Shown: positions 41,254 through 50,695 of the stretch, one piece after another
How the letters are laid out: every line of letters begins with the position of its first letter
How positions within the stretch are numbered: position 1 is the first letter of the stretch
Program-made: the position numbers and the translations under genes
Notes under the pieces: model-generated
Told to the model about the DNA's origin: nothing
The model's database searches: none
The model's input: the letters and a program-made list of their open reading frames with translations, nothing else
Origin: Rothia koreensis
Lineage (GTDB): Bacteria > Actinomycetota > Actinomycetes > Actinomycetales > Micrococcaceae
Assembly (NCBI RefSeq): GCF_004136575.1
Contig: NZ_NOIQ01000016.1
Location: 1 to 54,466, forward strand
Direction of reading: 5' to 3'
Length of the DNA: 54,466 nt

Positions 41254-42693
41254 ATGACGCCGATCTCCCACCCGGTCCACCGACCCGGACAGCGACGTCG
41301 TGCCTCAGGAAAGCGCACCGGAGTGTGTACGGCGGCACTGAGCCTGGTGCTGGCCCTGGGGCTCGTTCTCGGACCGGGCACGCTTCCGTCTTCGGCCCAA
41401 GTCAGGACGGAGACCGGTCAGGACAAAGCCGTACGGGATGGGACAGCACCCACCAGACAGCAGATACTTCGCGGCTCCGTCGACGTGCGCGCGAGTCTTC
41501 GCAATGACGCGGCCGAGCTCTCCCTGCGACACAGCGATTCGCCCCACGACGCCGCATTGGACCGGGAGGTCTTCCGGCCCGAGGACGTGTGTCTCGGAGT
41601 CCCTGACCGCGCACGCCGCGAGCGCACCGGCCCGCTCATGTCCTCGGAGACCGAGTTCCTGGGAACGGAGGGCGAGAAATTCTACGAACTGCCGCAGGAA
41701 CCCGACCAGGACCTGGTCAGTCTCACCCTCGACACGTCCGATGTGGACTATTCCGAGCTCTCCCAAGAGGGAGGCCACTTCTCATTGGTCCCGGTATCGA
41801 TGCCGCAAGGCTCGAGGTTCGGCGTCCATACCCAACAGGTGAACAATCCTCCGAACGTGCTCGTGGACTCGACCCGTGGGAAATGGTCGATCGCTTCCAC
41901 GGGGCCGTCACGAACCCCGGTCCGCTGGGCATTCACCGAGCCCGGAACCTATGCTTTCGACCTCCAGTTCACCGCGGAAACGCCACGTGGCGGGAAGCTG
42001 ACATCCGGCAAGCACCGTCTGACGTTCGCCGTCGGAGACCAAGCCATCAACGCCTGCGCGACCAGCCACGCGGAGAAGCAGTCCCCCGCGCCCAGCGGCC
42101 ACGGCGCGACGCCCCCATCACGACCCAGGGCTCACCCCTCGGCGACCGCGCCGCGCGCAGAGACCCCGACCGCGGCCGCCGATTCCGTCCGCAGCTCACC
42201 AGCTTCCGACTCGCCGTCATCCGGTTCCCAGTCTTCCAGCTCCTCGGCACCCAGCTCCTCGACCCCATCCTCAGCCCCCAGTTCGCCAGCTCCCGGCGGC
42301 CCGGCCCCTGTCGCAACGCCCGCCACGACGCCGTCGAAGGTCTCACCGTCGCCCTCGGCGCCACCCCCTGCCTCGGGCACGGGTCATGGTGGTGCTCCCG
42401 GGGACGGATCGAACCACAATCACGAAATCGTCGGTCCGCAACCCGCTGCGATGACCGAACCGACGCCGTTGCCGACCGGCATTTCACCCGTCGCCCAGGG
42501 CCCGGTTCGGGGCTCCGACGGGTCGTCCCGCGCGGAACCGTCCCCGCGAGCCGCCCCGCACCCCCAGACCGCCGCGAACAAGGCCGTCGTGCCCCGAGCG
42601 GCGGCCGTGTGCGCGGCCATGCTCGGGCTGACTCTTGCCGGCTGCGCCCTCTATCGGCGTCGTCTGTCGGCGACCGGCGCGAGCGAGGAATGA
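41254..42693 (+). CDS. Membrane-anchored choice-of-anchor M protein with degenerate His motif
   Basis: Exported protein, 479 aa. The start is the ATG after GGAAAGGACCCC. Signal peptide ends near LPSSAQVR. One anchored-repeat domain: RGSVDVRASLRNDAAEL..., EGEKFYELPQE, DGG-type GGHFSLVPVSMPQGSRFGVH, then SRTPVRWAFTEPGTYAFD, where the usual H-x-H is replaced by R-T-P. A long Ser/Pro/Ala spacer (about 270-440) and a terminal helix follow. LSATG occurs only after the helix, so it is not a normal sorting signal. Co-regulated with the metal operon by the shared promoter; perhaps a structural or non-metal-binding partner. Confidence 0.82.
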   Translation: MTPISHPVHRPGQRRRASGKRTGVCTAALSLVLALGLVLGPGTLPSSAQVRTETGQDKAVRDGTAPTRQQILRGSVDVRASLRNDAAELSLRHSDSPHDAALDREVFRPEDVCLGVPDRARRERTGPLMSSETEFLGTEGEKFYELPQEPDQDLVSLTLDTSDVDYSELSQEGGHFSLVPVSMPQGSRFGVHTQQVNNPPNVLVDSTRGKWSIASTGPSRTPVRWAFTEPGTYAFDLQFTAETPRGGKLTSGKHRLTFAVGDQAINACATSHAEKQSPAPSGHGATPPSRPRAHPSATAPRAETPTAAADSVRSSPASDSPSSGSQSSSSSAPSSSTPSSAPSSPAPGGPAPVATPATTPSKVSPSPSAPPPASGTGHGGAPGDGSNHNHEIVGPQPAAMTEPTPLPTGISPVAQGPVRGSDGSSRAEPSPRAAPHPQTAANKAVVPRAAAVCAAMLGLTLAGCALYRRRLSATGASEE

Positions 42694-42786
42694 GTGACGA
42701 GCAGGACATCTCGAAGGCCGGTAGACTCGCGTGTGCAGTCAGACGCGCTAATGGGCCCGCGCACCAGCGTGAGCCGTGGAGGATCA

Positions 42787-43725
42787 ATGTCCGAGTTGGC
42801 ATCGCCCGAAGTCAGAAACATCAATGCAGAGCAGGTCCTGGCCCACCTGCCGATGAGAGCCGCAGTGGATGCTCTGAAACAGGCGTTGCTCCAAGGCTAC
42901 GACCCCGCCCTCGCCCACCCCCGGGCCTCGGCCGCGGTCGAGCACGGCGAATTCCTCATGATGCCGAGCGAGTTCGGTGACTACGCGGGCATCAAGATTT
43001 TGACCTTGGGACCGGACAACCCTCGCAAAGGCGCACCCCTGATCCAGGGCAGCTACTTCCTCTTCGACGCGGACACCCTCAGCCCTCTGGCCGTGATCGA
43101 CGGACCGGCCCTGACGGCCATCCGCACCCCGGCCGTCTCCGCCTTGGGCATCGAGATGCTCGCTGCGCCCGACGCGAGCCGCCTCGTGGTCTTCGGGACC
43201 GGCCCGCAGGCCGAGTACCACGTCAGGGCGGCCGCTGCGGTCCGCGAGATCTCGAGCGTGCGGATCGTCGGCCGGAGTTCCAACAAGACCGCACGGTTGG
43301 TGGAAACGCTGATCTCGGAAGGCTTCAATGCAAAAGCGGGCGAGGCCGACGACGTCGAGAACGCAGACATCATTGCCTGTTGCACCAGCTCCCAGGAACC
43401 GCTCTTCGACGGCGACAAGGTGCAGAACGGTGCCGTCGTCGTCGCCATGGGTTCGCACTCACCGGACGCCCGGGAAACCGACGACGCCCTGGCCCGTCGC
43501 GCAGCCTTCTACGTGGAGGACGTGGATACGGCCCTGCGGGAAGCCGGCGACGCCGTGATCGCCGTCCAACGACACCTGCTCCGCCGCGAGGACCTCGTCG
43601 GTCTCTCATCCCTCGTCCTCGACGGCAAGCGCGATCCGTCCCGCCCGGCCCTCTTCAAAACCGTGGGGATGGGCTGGCAGGATCTCGTGACCGCGAAGGC
43701 CCTGTTCGAGAATCTCCCCGGCTGA
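42787..43725 (+). CDS. Ornithine cyclodeaminase/mu-crystallin family protein
   Basis: NAD(P)-dependent cytoplasmic enzyme, 312 aa. The Rossmann motif is RLVVFGTGPQAEYHVRAA, preceded by the substrate-side GPALTAIRTPAVSALGIEML, which identify the family (ornithine cyclodeaminase, alanine dehydrogenase-like, ketimine reductase). FKTVGMGWQDL in the C-terminus is also typical. The start is the ATG after GTGGAGGATCA; an upstream in-frame ATG lacks a ribosome site. The family covers several reactions, so the substrate is not assigned. Confidence 0.88.
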   Translation: MSELASPEVRNINAEQVLAHLPMRAAVDALKQALLQGYDPALAHPRASAAVEHGEFLMMPSEFGDYAGIKILTLGPDNPRKGAPLIQGSYFLFDADTLSPLAVIDGPALTAIRTPAVSALGIEMLAAPDASRLVVFGTGPQAEYHVRAAAAVREISSVRIVGRSSNKTARLVETLISEGFNAKAGEADDVENADIIACCTSSQEPLFDGDKVQNGAVVVAMGSHSPDARETDDALARRAAFYVEDVDTALREAGDAVIAVQRHLLRREDLVGLSSLVLDGKRDPSRPALFKTVGMGWQDLVTAKALFENLPG

Positions 43726-43770
43726 GCCTCCTGCACGAACCGCGGTGTGCACAGCTGACAGGCTGAAACG

Positions 43771-46380
43771 ATGACTGTTTTCGACGTCGACTCCATGGGC
43801 CGTTCCCTGCCCGCTGCGGAACTCCTTCCTCGCCTGGCGGCGGCGGGCGACGACGCCGCAGCCCTTCGCGCTGTCGTCGAGGCCCCACCCGGCACGGGCA
43901 AGACGACGCTCGTCCCTCCCTTCCTCGCGAACTGGATCTCACAGCACGCCGCCCGCCGCCCCAACGAGAGCACCAATGAGCCGCACCTCGGGGGCACCGT
44001 CGAGCGGCCGCGCCGCATCGTGGTGACCCAGCCGCGACGCATTGCCGCACGCTCGGCGGCCCATCGCCTGTCGGCGCTCTCGGGAGAGCGAGTCGGAGGT
44101 CTCGTCGGATTCACGGTCAGGGGAGAACACAAGGTATCCGCCGAGACGCTCATCGAGTTCGTGACCACGGGGGTCCTCCTTCAGCGCCTGATCCGTGACC
44201 CCGAGCTCGCCGATACCGCGGGCGTCATTCTCGACGAGGTCCACGAACGGCACCTCGACTCCGATCTGGCTTTCGGGATGCTCCGGCAACTCGCGGAGTT
44301 GCGCGATGACCTGTCCTTGGTCGTCATGTCCGCGACCCTGGACGCGCACAGGTGGGCGGAACTGTTGGGCGACGACGCCCGACCGGCCGCGGTGGCCAGC
44401 GCTTCCAGCGCCTCGTTCGACTTGTCCGAGACGTGGGCCGCGCCGCAGGCCGCTGCTCTGGATGCGCGTGGGGTCACCCCTGCTTTCCTGCACCACGTGG
44501 CGACAACGATCACCGAGCACCGGGCCACGACCGACGGTGACGTCCTCGTATTCCTCCCCGGCGCCCGGGAGATCGAACGCGTCGCCGGAGAGACGAGACG
44601 CTTGATCCGTGACGAAGCGGAGGTCTTGACCCTGATGGGGCGGACTCCCCCGCGCGAACAGGATCGGGTCCTGCGAGGTTCCACGACCGGCCGGCAGCGC
44701 ATCATCCTCGCGACCAACGTCGCGGAGTCCGCGCTCACCGTCCCGGGGGTTCGCCTGGTCGTCGACGCCGGTCTGGACCGACAGCAGCGGGTGGATGCCA
44801 TGCGTGGAATGAGCGGCCTCGTGACCGTGGGTGCGTCCAAGGCGGCCATGGTCCAGCGGGCCGGGCGCGCGGCCCGAGAGGCCCCGGGCGAGGTCGTTCG
44901 GTGCATGTCGCCGTCGGACTACGCCGCCCGGCCCGCCGTCACACCGCCAGAAATCGAGACCAGCGACCTGACGAGCGCGGTTCTCGACCTCGCCTGTTGG
45001 GGTGCACCGGGCGGGGAAGGGCTCCGGCTCCCCACCCGGTTGCCGGAACGCGCTCACGCCAGCGCCCGGAAGACCTTGACGGCTCTCGGAGCGATCGACG
45101 ACGGGGAACGGGCCACTCCGCTGGGACAACGCCTTGCAACGGTGCCCGCCGATCCCAGGCTGGCCCGGGCCCTGTTCGATGGTGCCGATCTGGTCGGCAC
45201 GCGCGCGGCCGCGGAGACGGTCGCGGCGCTGGAATCCGACCAGCGCGCCCCGGGGGCAGACGTCTGGGCACTGATCCGCCAGTTGCGACGTTCGGGCGAC
45301 GACCGGTGGAAGCACGAGGTCCGGCGCCTGGAACATGAGGTGGGCACGCCCTCGACGTCGCCGCCTGCCACGGAGCAGGACGCCGCCCTCGTCACCGCAC
45401 TCGCTTTCCCCGACGGAATCGCCCGGGTCAGAGGCTCGGGGAGCTCCGACTACCTGATGGCCTCCGGCACGGGTGCGTCGTTGCCCAGGGACTCGGGCTT
45501 GTCAGGCCAACCATGGCTTGCCGTGGCCGAGGCCGGTTTGGTTCAGGGGACACCGCTGATCCGGACCGCCGCGGTTCTGGACGCCGACACCGCCCAGCTT
45601 GCGGGCGCCGAAATGCTGCGTGAGGAAGAGGTCGCGACCTTCGACCCGTTCCACGGCGACGGCAAGGTCAGTGCACGCCGGGTACGGAGCCTCGGCGCGA
45701 TCGAGCTCAGTGCTGCCCCCTGCCGTCCGTCGGCCGAGGCAGGTCGCCGCGCCGTGGCCAGCGCTCTGGCCGACGTCGGTCTCCGTGACGTCCTTCGACC
45801 CGCCGAGTCCTTCGAGGTTCTCCGCGCCCGCCTGGGTCTGGTGCGGGCCGTCTTCGGAGATCCCTGGCCGGATGTCCGATGGGGCGAGCTCACTCGCACG
45901 GCGGAGACATGGTTGGGGCCCGAGCTGGAAGCCATCGCCCAGGGGGCATCGCCGCGACGCGTGGATACGACCTCGGCGCTGAGAAGGCTCCTGCCCTGGC
46001 CCGAGGCCTCCCGTTTCGACGAGATCGCACCCGAACGCATCCGGGTGCCCAGCGGCTCGGCCGTCCGCCTGGAGTGGCCCGCCGCCGAAGACCACGAGAA
46101 CCAGGTGACTCCACCCGTGCTCGCCGTGAAATTACAAGAATGCTTCGGCTGGTCGACCGGACCGACCGTGTGCGACGGCCGAGTGCCCGTGACCCTGCAC
46201 CTGCTGTCGCCGGCGCGCCGGCCGCTCGCGGTCACGCAGGATCTCGCGAACTTCTGGGAGAACGTGTATCCGCAAGTGCGCGCCGAAAACCGGGGCCGCT
46301 ACGTCAAGCATCCGTGGCCCGAGGACCCGTGGAACGCCACGGCCACGGCCAGGACCAAGAGCAGGACTTCTCACCCCTGA
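43771..46380 (+). CDS. hrpB: ATP-dependent helicase HrpB
   Basis: DEAH-box helicase, 869 aa. Walker A is APPGTGKTT (about 38-46), motif II is LDEVHERHLDSDLAFG, motif III SATLD, and motif VI QRAGRAARE. The long C-terminal part ends near PWPEDPWNATATARTKSR, in line with the HrpB family (PWPEDPW is characteristic). HrpB is a presumed RNA helicase of unclear physiological role. The 3' end overlaps the convergent recQ by 10 bp. Confidence 0.93.
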   Translation: MTVFDVDSMGRSLPAAELLPRLAAAGDDAAALRAVVEAPPGTGKTTLVPPFLANWISQHAARRPNESTNEPHLGGTVERPRRIVVTQPRRIAARSAAHRLSALSGERVGGLVGFTVRGEHKVSAETLIEFVTTGVLLQRLIRDPELADTAGVILDEVHERHLDSDLAFGMLRQLAELRDDLSLVVMSATLDAHRWAELLGDDARPAAVASASSASFDLSETWAAPQAAALDARGVTPAFLHHVATTITEHRATTDGDVLVFLPGAREIERVAGETRRLIRDEAEVLTLMGRTPPREQDRVLRGSTTGRQRIILATNVAESALTVPGVRLVVDAGLDRQQRVDAMRGMSGLVTVGASKAAMVQRAGRAAREAPGEVVRCMSPSDYAARPAVTPPEIETSDLTSAVLDLACWGAPGGEGLRLPTRLPERAHASARKTLTALGAIDDGERATPLGQRLATVPADPRLARALFDGADLVGTRAAAETVAALESDQRAPGADVWALIRQLRRSGDDRWKHEVRRLEHEVGTPSTSPPATEQDAALVTALAFPDGIARVRGSGSSDYLMASGTGASLPRDSGLSGQPWLAVAEAGLVQGTPLIRTAAVLDADTAQLAGAEMLREEEVATFDPFHGDGKVSARRVRSLGAIELSAAPCRPSAEAGRRAVASALADVGLRDVLRPAESFEVLRARLGLVRAVFGDPWPDVRWGELTRTAETWLGPELEAIAQGASPRRVDTTSALRRLLPWPEASRFDEIAPERIRVPSGSAVRLEWPAAEDHENQVTPPVLAVKLQECFGWSTGPTVCDGRVPVTLHLLSPARRPLAVTQDLANFWENVYPQVRAENRGRYVKHPWPEDPWNATATARTKSRTSHP

Positions 46381-48542
46381 AGGGCCAACGCGAAGGGAAG
46401 CACGCCGCCTGCCCCGGCCAGACGCAGCTCCCTGGCGGCGAGCGTCATGGTCCACCGGGAATCGACGAGATCGTCGACCAGCAGGACCGGCCCCTTGGCG
46501 TGACCGATTCGTTCGGCCAGCTCATCCCCCACCCGAAATCTTCCCCAGACGCCAGCGACGGCGAACGCACTGTTTCCCCCACGCTGGCCGACGCCGGCCG
46601 GAGCGTCCGGTGAGACCTCGAGTTCGCCCCAATACGGCAGTTTGCCGGCCGAGGCCAGCCCTTGCGCCAGAGATCGTGTCAGCAGAGGGCGGCCGGCTGA
46701 CGGTATGGACACCACTCCGACGGGCCGTTCCGACCAGTCCCATTCGGCCAGAACCGCGATGCACGCTTTGCCGAGATCCGAGGGAACCTCGCGATCGATC
46801 GGCGCGCCGGCGTCGTCGTTCACGAAGACCTCCCGGAGCCTGTTGCCCCACCCGAGGTCGGTGAGCCGGGCCAGGACCCTTCCTCGCTCGAAGCGTTCCT
46901 CTGCGGGGATCTTGCCCTTCATCTCGATACCGAGTTTGGGCAACCCGCTCGGCCACTGGGCCCTGGGCTCGATCGGGACTCCCACACGGACCAGTCCGTG
47001 TTTGGCCCTGCGCGAGGCCTCGTCGTCGACGTCCTGCGGGTACCAGGGCCCCGCACACACGTCGCAGCGACCACACGGGCGAGCCGTTCGGTCATCGAGC
47101 TGATCCGCCAGGAACTGCATGCGGCACATCTGTCCTGCTTCGTAGTCCAGCATCGCCGTTTGTTCCCGTCGTCTGGCCTCTGCGATGCGCTCGTACCGTT
47201 CGGCGTCGTAGGTCCACGGATTGCCCGTGGCCGCCCAGCCGCCCTGAGTGCGTTCCACGGCGTCCTCGACCGCCAGGACCTTGAGGAGAAGCTCCAAGGA
47301 CGTGCGCTTGATATTGACCGCGGATTCGAGCGCCGCAACCGACATTGCGGTCGACGACCGAGCGAGCGTGTCGAGCACGGCCTCGGCGTTCTCACGGGTA
47401 GGCATGGAGGCGGTCGCAAAGTACTTCCAGATCTCGGCGTCCTCCCGACCGGGCAGGAGCAGGACGTCGGCGCTGTCGGTGGCGCGTCCGGCACGGCCGA
47501 CCTGCTGGTAGTACGCCACGGGTGACGACGGCGCCCCCAAGTGGACCACGAACCTCAAATCCGGTTTGTCGAAGCCCATCCCCAGCGCACTGGTGGCGAT
47601 CAACGCCTTGACGCGGTTGTTCTTGAGATCGTCCTCGGCCGACTCACGGTCGGCGGGGTCGGTCCGCCCCGTGTAGGGCCGGACGCTGTACCCGGACTCG
47701 GTCAGGATCCGTGCGGTGTCCTCGGCCGCAGAAACCGTCAGGGCATAGACGATCCCGCTGCCCGGAAGGTCCTTCAGATGTTCGATCAGCCAAGCGATCC
47801 GGGATGCATTGTCGCGCAATTCCAGGACCCCCAAGCGGAGGCTGTCCCTCGCGAGCGGCCCCCGGAGGGTGAACACGTCTCCCGCACCCTCGACGTCCGA
47901 CGCCGGCTCGCTACGGACCCCCAGTTGTTCCTGGACGTCTGTGACCACCCGTTCGTTGGCTGTGGCCGTAGTCGCGAGAACAGGCACCCCGCCCGGCAAC
48001 CGCCCGATGATGTCCTTGATGCGCCGGTAGTCCGGACGGAAGTCATGGCCCCAGTCGGAGATGCAGTGGGCCTCGTCGATGACCACGAGCGAACAGGTGC
48101 TCATGAGCGTGGGCATCCATTCGTCACGGAATCGCGGGTTGTTCAGCCGTTCGGGACTGATCAGAAGAACGTCGAGCTCACCGGCGCGGATGCTCTCGCG
48201 GATCTCGTTCCACTCGGTCGCGTTGGCCGAATTCACGGCGGCGGCCCGGACCCCGGCACGCTCGGCGGCGGCAACCTGGTCCCGCATCAGGGCCAGCAAC
48301 GGCGAGATAATCAGGGCCGGCCCGCCCCCGAGCTCCCGCATGAGCAACGAAGAGATGAAGTAGACGGCGGATTTGCCCCACCCCGTCCTCTGGACGACCA
48401 GCGCTCGGGCCCTGTCCTCGACGAGGGCTCGGATCGATTCGAACTGCCCGGCGTGGAAATCGGCGTCCGGGTTGCCCGTCAGGGCGCGCAGGTGGTGGAG
48501 GGCACGGTCTCGGAAGTCTGAGGCAGGATCGGCAACGGTCAT
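46371..48542 (-). CDS. RecQ-family DNA helicase fused to a phosphoribosyltransferase-like domain
   Basis: A 723-aa 3'-5' DNA helicase. Motif I is RTGWGKSA (a variant of GTGKS), motif II DEAH (DEAHCISDWGHDFRPDYRRI), and motif VI QQVGRAGR. A zinc-binding region with CGRCDVC follows. The last ~80 residues contain GPVLLVDDLVDSRWTMTLAA, a PRPP-binding-like motif of phosphoribosyltransferases. That fusion is known among actinobacterial RecQ relatives. A start 11 codons earlier exists as GTG but lacks a ribosome site too. Roles in recombination repair are by family. Confidence 0.9.
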   Translation of the reverse strand: MTVADPASDFRDRALHHLRALTGNPDADFHAGQFESIRALVEDRARALVVQRTGWGKSAVYFISSLLMRELGGGPALIISPLLALMRDQVAAAERAGVRAAAVNSANATEWNEIRESIRAGELDVLLISPERLNNPRFRDEWMPTLMSTCSLVVIDEAHCISDWGHDFRPDYRRIKDIIGRLPGGVPVLATTATANERVVTDVQEQLGVRSEPASDVEGAGDVFTLRGPLARDSLRLGVLELRDNASRIAWLIEHLKDLPGSGIVYALTVSAAEDTARILTESGYSVRPYTGRTDPADRESAEDDLKNNRVKALIATSALGMGFDKPDLRFVVHLGAPSSPVAYYQQVGRAGRATDSADVLLLPGREDAEIWKYFATASMPTRENAEAVLDTLARSSTAMSVAALESAVNIKRTSLELLLKVLAVEDAVERTQGGWAATGNPWTYDAERYERIAEARRREQTAMLDYEAGQMCRMQFLADQLDDRTARPCGRCDVCAGPWYPQDVDDEASRRAKHGLVRVGVPIEPRAQWPSGLPKLGIEMKGKIPAEERFERGRVLARLTDLGWGNRLREVFVNDDAGAPIDREVPSDLGKACIAVLAEWDWSERPVGVVSIPSAGRPLLTRSLAQGLASAGKLPYWGELEVSPDAPAGVGQRGGNSAFAVAGVWGRFRVGDELAERIGHAKGPVLLVDDLVDSRWTMTLAARELRLAGAGGVLPFALALQG

Positions 48543-48695
48543 GAGTCCAGTCTGGCAGGTCGGGTGGCTCCGCACCTGGGGCCTGTGGACAACCCGGGAT
48601 CACCGGCTTTTCGGTCCTCGCCCACAGCCGGCACCCAGGTTCTCTGCAGTAGAATATTCAGGGCGTTCCCCTTCCCATCGATACAAGGTAGCTTC

Positions 48696-49424
48696 ATGTC
48701 AGCCATTGCGGACCTCGGCCTCCAGATGCCCCAGCACCTCACGACGCTGAGTGCGCTGCCGACCCCGAGCCTCGGGCTCCTGGGATTCGACCTGGAGGAG
48801 GTTCTGGCACACGCGGGCCCCTGGGTTCTGGGGCTCGTATCGTTGATCGTTTTCATCGAGTCGGGGGTCCTCTTCCCTTTCCTGCCGGGGGACTCCCTGC
48901 TCTTCACCACCGGCCTTCTCCACCATCAGCTCGGGCTGAACCTCTGGGTTCTGCTGATCTGCGTGAGCGTCGCGGCCGTGCTGGGTGACCAAGTCGGGTA
49001 CATGCTCGGCCACTATTTCGGTCGCAAACTGTTTTCTGAGCACGGGCGCGTGCTCAACTACGCGAATCTCGATCGCGCCCACACCTTCTTCAACAAGTAC
49101 GGCGGCAAAGCACTGGTTCTCGCCCGCTTTGTGCCGATCGTGCGCACCTACGTCCCCCTGACGGCCGGCATCGCCAAGTACCGGTATGCCGACTTCGCGA
49201 AGTGGAATATTTTCGGGGCGCTGCTGTGGTGCATCCTCCTGACCTTTGCCGGGGTCTGGCTGGGCAACGTGACCTGGATCCGCGAGAACGTGGATCTGAT
49301 CGTCGTCGTCCTGGTCCTGGTCTCGGTGATACCGATTGGGCTCGAGGTCATGAGGGAACGCAAGAAGGCACAGAAGCGCGAGGCGGCCGCCAAGGACGAT
49401 TCCGCGGGCGGACCTGCGGCCTAG
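48696..49424 (+). CDS. DedA-family membrane protein
   Basis: A 242-aa integral membrane protein of the DedA/SNARE-associated family, now linked to lipid (undecaprenyl phosphate or phospholipid) transport in other bacteria. Hallmarks: IESGVLFPFLPGDSLLFTTG, GDQVGYMLGHYFGRKLF, and RFVPIVRTYVPLTAGIAKY with the essential Arg pair. The start is MSAIADLG after AAGGTAGCTT. The 3' end overlaps the convergent P450 gene by 4 bp. Confidence 0.93.
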   Translation: MSAIADLGLQMPQHLTTLSALPTPSLGLLGFDLEEVLAHAGPWVLGLVSLIVFIESGVLFPFLPGDSLLFTTGLLHHQLGLNLWVLLICVSVAAVLGDQVGYMLGHYFGRKLFSEHGRVLNYANLDRAHTFFNKYGGKALVLARFVPIVRTYVPLTAGIAKYRYADFAKWNIFGALLWCILLTFAGVWLGNVTWIRENVDLIVVVLVLVSVIPIGLEVMRERKKAQKREAAAKDDSAGGPAA

Positions 49425-50695
49425 CTGCTCTTCGGCGGAGGACCCGTCCCGTCGACGTCGAGCACGAATCCCCGGAGCCGATACCCGGCGATGACCGAGT
49501 CCCACTCGATCTCGGGCTCGCTCACGATTCGCGGGTTCAAGGCCAGAAGCCGCGTCAGCAGGGCATCGGTTTCCCGGATCGCGAGGTTCTCCCCGGGGCA
49601 CTTGTGCGGGCCGGCACCGAAGCTCAGTCCCGCAGCCCGGGCGCGACCAGCTTTTCTGTCCGGGTCCAGCCGCATCGGGCATGTACCGGTGAGCTCAGGG
49701 TCCGTATTGACCGCTCGGACGTCGACGTCGATCAGGTCCCCAGGCTCAAATTCCGAGGAGTTCGCCTCCGCGTCCCCCACGCGTCGGTACACATGACCGA
49801 CCACCGGTTCCAGGCGGATGATCTCGCGAAGGATGCCCTCACGGTCCGGTCGTTCCGCGGCGCGGTACCGGCTGCACAGCTCAGGGTCCCGCATCAGACG
49901 CCAACATGCCATGCCCATGAATTCGCGCGTGGTGACCATGCCCGCGGTCCCGTAGGTCATGCATTCGACCAGAATGTCCACGCGGCTGGCGCCCGAGTCC
50001 ATGAGGTATCCCATGACGTCGGATTCGGGGTCCCGCCGATGTTTCCGCATGGCCGGGGCAACGTCGCACACGTAGAGTGCTGCCACGGCGCGGAGCCCAC
50101 GGAACGCGGCCAGGGCCCAGTCCGTCCGACTGCGACCGAGGTCGGGCCGTGAATAGTCGGCGTGTGGCTGGTCAAAGAACAATTCGAGCCGCCGAGCCAA
50201 CCCCCGGGTCGAAGAAGCCGTCAGACCTACAATTCGGGCCGCGATGTCGACCGAGAACAGAAGGCTCTCCTCGTCGAGCCGGATTCGCCCGCGCTCGGAC
50301 AGGCCCTTCGCGAGCTCTTCCGCCCGGGCATCGATGGTCGCCGTGTACTCCGAGTCGATGGTCGACGGTGCGAAGAACCTCGCGAGCTCTCGGCGCTGCC
50401 GGTCATGCAGTTCCCCGTCCGATATCAGCAGAGGACGACGCCGGAACAACCGGTCCGGGATCCGCTCGGCGGTGAACCCCGCCTGGGTCGACGCCCGGCC
50501 CAGCCGGAGGAACCGCCGTGCCGCCTCGTACGACCCGACGACCACGCGGTGCTTCTCCCGCCGTATCCCATGGACTGGGCACCGGGGCTCGTCCGCGGGC
50601 TGCGCCCACCGCTGGTCGGGGCCGGTCTCTTCACGGTCGGAGCCGTCGGCGCGGGCGGCGTCGGCGCGGGCGGCGTCGTCCTCCTCGCGTGTCAT
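49421..50695 (-). CDS. Cytochrome P450 in the carotenoid operon
   Basis: A 424-aa soluble P450. The haem-ligand loop is FGAGPHKCPG (Cys366), the I-helix has YGTAGMVTTREFMG with the acid-alcohol pair changed to T-T, and the ExxR helix is EIIRLEPVV. No membrane anchor is visible. The ATG overlaps the crtE stop (ATGA), so it is the last gene of the operon. In orange Brevibacterium-type bacteria a P450 next to crtU is thought to hydroxylate isorenieratene at C-3 and C-3'; that role here is an inference from context. Confidence 0.87.
   Translation of the reverse strand: MTREEDDAARADAARADGSDREETGPDQRWAQPADEPRCPVHGIRREKHRVVVGSYEAARRFLRLGRASTQAGFTAERIPDRLFRRRPLLISDGELHDRQRRELARFFAPSTIDSEYTATIDARAEELAKGLSERGRIRLDEESLLFSVDIAARIVGLTASSTRGLARRLELFFDQPHADYSRPDLGRSRTDWALAAFRGLRAVAALYVCDVAPAMRKHRRDPESDVMGYLMDSGASRVDILVECMTYGTAGMVTTREFMGMACWRLMRDPELCSRYRAAERPDREGILREIIRLEPVVGHVYRRVGDAEANSSEFEPGDLIDVDVRAVNTDPELTGTCPMRLDPDRKAGRARAAGLSFGAGPHKCPGENLAIRETDALLTRLLALNPRIVSEPEIEWDSVIAGYRLRGFVLDVDGTGPPPKSS

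Noticed and set aside
42640-42690. LSATG in the 479-aa protein as a sortase signal
   Set aside because: It lies after the membrane helix at the extreme C-terminus, whereas a sorting motif must precede the helix.
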